Positions 9,738 through 12,653 of a stretch of DNA of 12,653 bases are shown here, piece by piece. Where the stretch lies: assembly GCA_003157675.1 (NCBI GenBank), contig PMKG01000197.1, positions 1 through 12,653 on the forward strand, read 5' to 3'. Position 1 is the stretch's first letter, and every line of letters begins with the position of its first letter. The DNA is from Acidobacteriota bacterium. GTDB taxonomy: Bacteria; Acidobacteriota; Vicinamibacteria; Vicinamibacterales; Fen-181. A program made the position numbers and the translations under genes. Below the pieces are notes generated by a model that did not search any database, was not told the origin of the DNA, and worked only from the letters and a program-made list of their open reading frames with translations.

Positions 9738-10187
9738 ATGAGCCTCAGAAGAGTCGTGCCGATGGTGATGGCCCTGGCGCTGCTGTGGCCGGTCGTTGCG
9801 AAGGCCCAGCCGCGACAGGGACGCGGGCCGGAGGGCCGCGACGAACGGATCTCGCGCGTCATCCGGGACTGCGAGCAGCGTACCGACGAGTTCCTCCGCG
9901 CGGTCGAGAGGGCCTGGGGCCACGATCGCCACCAGGGCGACCCGCTGGACCGGAACGCCTCACAGCTCGAGCAGGCGCTCAACCACGTCCGGGACACCTG
10001 GAACCGCGACCACGACTACCGGAGGGCGCGGGGATACGTGGGGTCGGCCATCGACGCCGGACGGCGGGTGAACCGTCTCCTGCCGCGCCACCGGCTCGGT
10101 CCGCACGTCGAGAAGGAGTGGGCGGCAATCAGGAACGAGCTCGATCATCTCGCGGAGGCCTTCGATCAGCCGCGCATCCGCTGGTAG
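9738..10187 (+). CDS. Small secreted helical protein of unknown function
   Basis: A 149-residue protein that I do not recognise as a named family. It starts with a clear Sec signal peptide: MSLRR, a hydrophobic core at about 6-20, and a likely cleavage after AKA (residue 23). The mature part of about 126 residues is highly charged, rich in Arg, Asp, Glu and His, with long amphipathic helices at about 36-60, 72-90 and 122-142. It has a single cysteine (C45) and conserved-looking Trp residues (W60, W88, W128). The C-terminal segment EKEWAAIRNELDHLAEAF resembles a helical motif that I recall from secreted hypothetical proteins of Acidobacteriota; this is memory, not a search. It is periplasmic or extracellular, and a structural or binding role is more likely than an enzyme. 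The ribosome binding site predicts strong translation. The next gene starts 94 bp downstream on the same strand. Confidence 0.82.
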   Translation: MSLRRVVPMVMALALLWPVVAKAQPRQGRGPEGRDERISRVIRDCEQRTDEFLRAVERAWGHDRHQGDPLDRNASQLEQALNHVRDTWNRDHDYRRARGYVGSAIDAGRRVNRLLPRHRLGPHVEKEWAAIRNELDHLAEAFDQPRIRW

Positions 10188-10199
10188 CCGAGCCGACAC

Positions 10200-10245
10200 G
10201 GCCGGCTGGCTCCACGACGCGCCCGCCCTGGGTGTGGAGCCGGCC
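10200..10245 (+). terminator. Hairpin after the small secreted protein gene, possible terminator
   Basis: GGCTCCAC (10208-10215) pairs perfectly with GTGGAGCC (10234-10241) across an 18-nt loop. The stem extends by GGCC (10200-10203) with GGCC (10242-10245) around a 4-nt bulge, giving 12 bp in all. It begins 13 nt after the stop codon of the small gene. No T-tract follows, so it is not a classic intrinsic terminator; it may instead reduce read-through or stabilise the upstream message's 3' end. Confidence 0.4.
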
Positions 10246-10281
10246 GAACCGACACCTCAATCTTCCTCCGACACTGACGTC

Positions 10282-12653
10282 ATGACTCGACACACGACTC
10301 CAGCACCCCGTCTCTTCGCCGTCCTGGGCCTCGCCGTCGCGCTGGTCGTCGCCGGCTCCGCGCCGGCCGCCCGCGCGCAGATGACGCGCGACAACTGGGG
10401 CCGGGTCGTCTCGCCGGTCTATGGTTCGTCGGCCCCTGACCGGAACGGCGCCGAACGGTTTGCCGGGCCGGAGCAATTCGGCGACGACTACTACCACGGC
10501 GTCCTGCCGAACGGGCGCATCGTCAGGCCGGCGGGGCAGAGCGTGCAGGTCGGGATGAATCCGCTCGGCGTGCGCCTCACGCCCGACGGGAAGTTCCTCG
10601 TCACGACCAACGACAACGACGAGAACGCGGCCGTCGCCGCCCAGCACGACGCCGCCAACTCGGTCGGCTACTCGCTGTCGGTCATCGACACGGCGACGAT
10701 GAAGGTCGTCTCCCGCATCAGCGCGGCCGGCCGGTTCTTCGTCGGGCTGCAGATCACGGGCCGCGGCCCGTACACCGTGTGGGCCTCGGGCGGCGGCGAC
10801 AACGACGTCAAGCGGTTCACGCTGTCGCCAGCCGGCGCGATCCGCGCGGCAGGCCGGGTGGCGATCGAGCCGATCACGCCGGGGCGGGCCGGTTTCGTCT
10901 CGCACTACAAGCCCGGCGCGGCGCTGAACGCCGCGGACACGGAGGGCAACAGGCCGCCGGCGCCGACCGGCTTCAACCGCACGGCCGGCGCGGCGACGAC
11001 GTTTCCGGCCGGCCTGGCGCTCAGCCCGGACGGCCGGTTCCTCTACGTCGCCTGCAACGGCGACAACAGCCTCGCCGTGATCGACATCGCCTCGCTCACC
11101 GTTGTCCAGCGGGTGGCCGTGGGGTACTTTCCGTACGACGTGACGCTGAGCGCGGACGGCCGATGGGCGTTCGTGTCCAACTGGGGCATGACCGAGTACA
11201 CGTTCGCGAAGCCGACCTACGGCCCCGACGGCACGCTCGCCTCCATCGCCCCGATCGAAGGCAACCGGCCGGCCGGGTTCTTCGTGCCGAAAACCGATAC
11301 CGGCGGATCCACGCCGAAGACCTCGTCGGTCTCGATCGTGGCGCTGCCCGAGGGCGATGGGTCGCGCGCGACGATCGAGCGATCGATCTACATGGGCGAG
11401 CCGCTCGACGCCCTGAACCAGGTGGGCGACACGCACCCGAGCGCGGCGGCGCTCGTCGGCCGCGGGAACCGACAGTACCTCTACGTCACCAAGTCGAACA
11501 GCGACCGCATCGGCATCATCCGTGTGGGGAGGGGGGTCGGGCTGGAAGCGGGCCGGTCGGCCGCCGAAGTGCTGCACGACCTGGACCTCTCGCCGGTCAA
11601 GGTCGGTGGCGTGAAGCCCGCCCTGCACGGCGGCGCGCCGAACGCGATCGTGGTGTCTCCCGACGGCGCCCGCGCGTATGTCGCCGAGGCCGGCCTCAAC
11701 TCGGTGGCCGTGCTCGACACGAGGAGCCCCGAGAAACCCGTGCTCGTCGGCCGCATCCCGACCGGCTGGTACCCGACGGCCGTCGAACTGAGCCGGGACG
11801 GGAAGTACCTCTACGTCGCCAACGCCAAGGGGATCGCCGAGGACCTCTCCCGGTCGGGCGCCTCGAGGCCTCCCTCCAAGGTGATGGGGATCGCCGGGAG
11901 CCTGGTCAAAGTCGACAGCAACTACATCTTCGGCAGCGTCCAGAAGGTGGACCTGGCGGCGACGAGTCCCGACAACCAGGCGGTGCTCGCCAGCGCCTTC
12001 ACGCTCGTGCCCTCGATGGACACGCGCGTCGTGCCCGCCGGCGGCGCCGCGTCGCGCAAGATCACGCACGTCTTCTTCATCCTCCACGAGAACAAGACGT
12101 TCGATTCGATGCTCGGGAATATGAGCGAGTTCGGGCCGTTTGCCAGCCTGTCCTACACCGACAGCTCGGGCGCCGCGTTCACCGACGCGCAGTACACGGC
12201 CGTCTCGAAGAACCTGCAGGCGCTCGCGGCCAGGTTCGCGGTCGGCGTCAACTACTACAGCGACGCCGAGGAGAGCGACGCGGGCCACCAGTTCTCGGCG
12301 TCGGGGACCGTGAGCGACTACACGGAAAAGACGCTCAGCGACAAGGCCGGGCGCGGGCTGCTCGTCAACAAGAACATGGACGCCGAGGACTACCCGGAGT
12401 CGGGCTACATCTTCAACAACGCGGCGCGCCACGGCGTGTCGTTCAAGGACTACGGCGACCTCATCCGGATCGTCGGCACCGATACCGGCGCCAGCGCGCC
12501 CACCACGCTCGACGATCCGCCGAGCGGCAAGGCCGGTTACCCGGCGCTTCCCCTCACCTCGCCGCTGACGAACCAGGGCGACGTCGACTCGCCGCTCCGG
12601 GGGCTCGGCCAGTCGTACTTCATGGCCAATCCGATCCTGGCCGTGCTGGGCAG
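10282..12653 (+). CDS. YncE-type beta-propeller / phosphoesterase fusion protein (3' partial)
   Basis: The frame is open from ATG 10282 to the window edge (790 codons), so the C-terminus is missing. Residues 1-32 form a Sec signal peptide (basic start, hydrophobic core about 11-30, ending ARA before Gln33). Residues of about 85-540 make a YncE/SMP-30-like propeller with repeated blades: LTPDGKFLVTTND (about 100), ALSPDGRFLYVACNGDNS (about 246), VSPDGARAYVAEAGLNS (about 459) and LSRDGKYLYVANAKG (about 504), plus FPYDV and YPTAV turns. A phosphoesterase (phospholipase C/AcpA-like alkaline phosphatase superfamily) domain begins near residue 594: HVFFILHENKTFDSMLG matches the family's ENxTFD metal-binding motif (E603, N604). 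This architecture is known as the bifunctional YncE/alkaline phosphatase family protein. It is likely periplasmic and would hydrolyse a phosphoester whose identity is unknown. No clear Shine-Dalgarno is seen upstream, so the start is slightly uncertain, but the signal peptide fits it well. Confidence 0.9.
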   Translation, partial: MTRHTTPAPRLFAVLGLAVALVVAGSAPAARAQMTRDNWGRVVSPVYGSSAPDRNGAERFAGPEQFGDDYYHGVLPNGRIVRPAGQSVQVGMNPLGVRLTPDGKFLVTTNDNDENAAVAAQHDAANSVGYSLSVIDTATMKVVSRISAAGRFFVGLQITGRGPYTVWASGGGDNDVKRFTLSPAGAIRAAGRVAIEPITPGRAGFVSHYKPGAALNAADTEGNRPPAPTGFNRTAGAATTFPAGLALSPDGRFLYVACNGDNSLAVIDIASLTVVQRVAVGYFPYDVTLSADGRWAFVSNWGMTEYTFAKPTYGPDGTLASIAPIEGNRPAGFFVPKTDTGGSTPKTSSVSIVALPEGDGSRATIERSIYMGEPLDALNQVGDTHPSAAALVGRGNRQYLYVTKSNSDRIGIIRVGRGVGLEAGRSAAEVLHDLDLSPVKVGGVKPALHGGAPNAIVVSPDGARAYVAEAGLNSVAVLDTRSPEKPVLVGRIPTGWYPTAVELSRDGKYLYVANAKGIAEDLSRSGASRPPSKVMGIAGSLVKVDSNYIFGSVQKVDLAATSPDNQAVLASAFTLVPSMDTRVVPAGGAASRKITHVFFILHENKTFDSMLGNMSEFGPFASLSYTDSSGAAFTDAQYTAVSKNLQALAARFAVGVNYYSDAEESDAGHQFSASGTVSDYTEKTLSDKAGRGLLVNKNMDAEDYPESGYIFNNAARHGVSFKDYGDLIRIVGTDTGASAPTTLDDPPSGKAGYPALPLTSPLTNQGDVDSPLRGLGQSYFMANPILAVLG

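Noticed and set aside
9674..10285. A 203-codon plus-strand frame overlapping the small secreted protein
   Set aside because: It has no ribosome binding site at its start and reads as Arg/Pro/Gly-rich sequence. The overlapping frame from 9738 has an ideal Shine-Dalgarno and a signal peptide.
10129..12432. A 767-codon minus-strand open frame opposite the propeller/phosphoesterase gene
   Set aside because: It is an Arg/Val/Asp/Gly-rich shadow of the plus-strand gene, which has a signal peptide, propeller blades and a metal motif. No ribosome binding site or domain supports the minus frame.

Overview
The window looks like a chromosomal stretch from a GC-rich Acidobacteriota bacterium, most likely of the Vicinamibacteria type. 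The reasons are the high GC content, a duplicated MacB/FtsX-type permease of the class described as acidobacterial duplicated orphan permeases (ADOP), a transmembrane Ser/Thr kinase carrying a long TPR array, a PEP-CTERM surface protein, and a YncE-type propeller fused to a phosphoesterase. I see no rRNA, tRNA, insertion sequence, integrase, CRISPR array or replication origin.

Layout. Positions 1-2997 (+) hold the 3' two-thirds or more of a membrane-bound Ser/Thr kinase with a TolB/FlgO-like domain and TPR repeats; its N-lobe lies off the left edge. It converges with, and overlaps by 15 bp, a minus-strand unit. Read in its own direction, that unit begins with a candidate sigma-54 promoter (5549-5533), then a PEP-CTERM protein (5485-4679), then, 4 nt later, a GT-C membrane glycosyltransferase (4674-2983). 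Upstream of it on the same strand is a GT-B (family 4) glycosyltransferase (6911-5667). A 160-bp divergent spacer (6912-7071) separates that gene from a plus-strand ADOP-type permease (7072-9630). A small secreted helical protein with a near-ideal ribosome binding site follows (9738-10187). Last is the 5' part of a secreted YncE propeller/phosphoesterase fusion (10282 to the right edge), which has no stop codon in the window.

How the genes may fit together. The minus-strand genes point to surface biology: PEP-CTERM proteins are processed by an exosortase and are associated with exopolysaccharide, and the two glycosyltransferases suit that setting. The most interesting point is that the PEP-CTERM gene and the GT-C enzyme look like a tight two-gene operon behind a well-matched -24/-12 promoter, with a small inverted repeat about 80-90 bp upstream of the predicted start where an activator could bind. 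A dedicated substrate/glycosyltransferase pair under sigma-54 control is inferred, not shown. The other genes (orphan permease, secreted small protein, propeller/phosphoesterase, kinase) look like separate transcription units typical of acidobacterial genomes.
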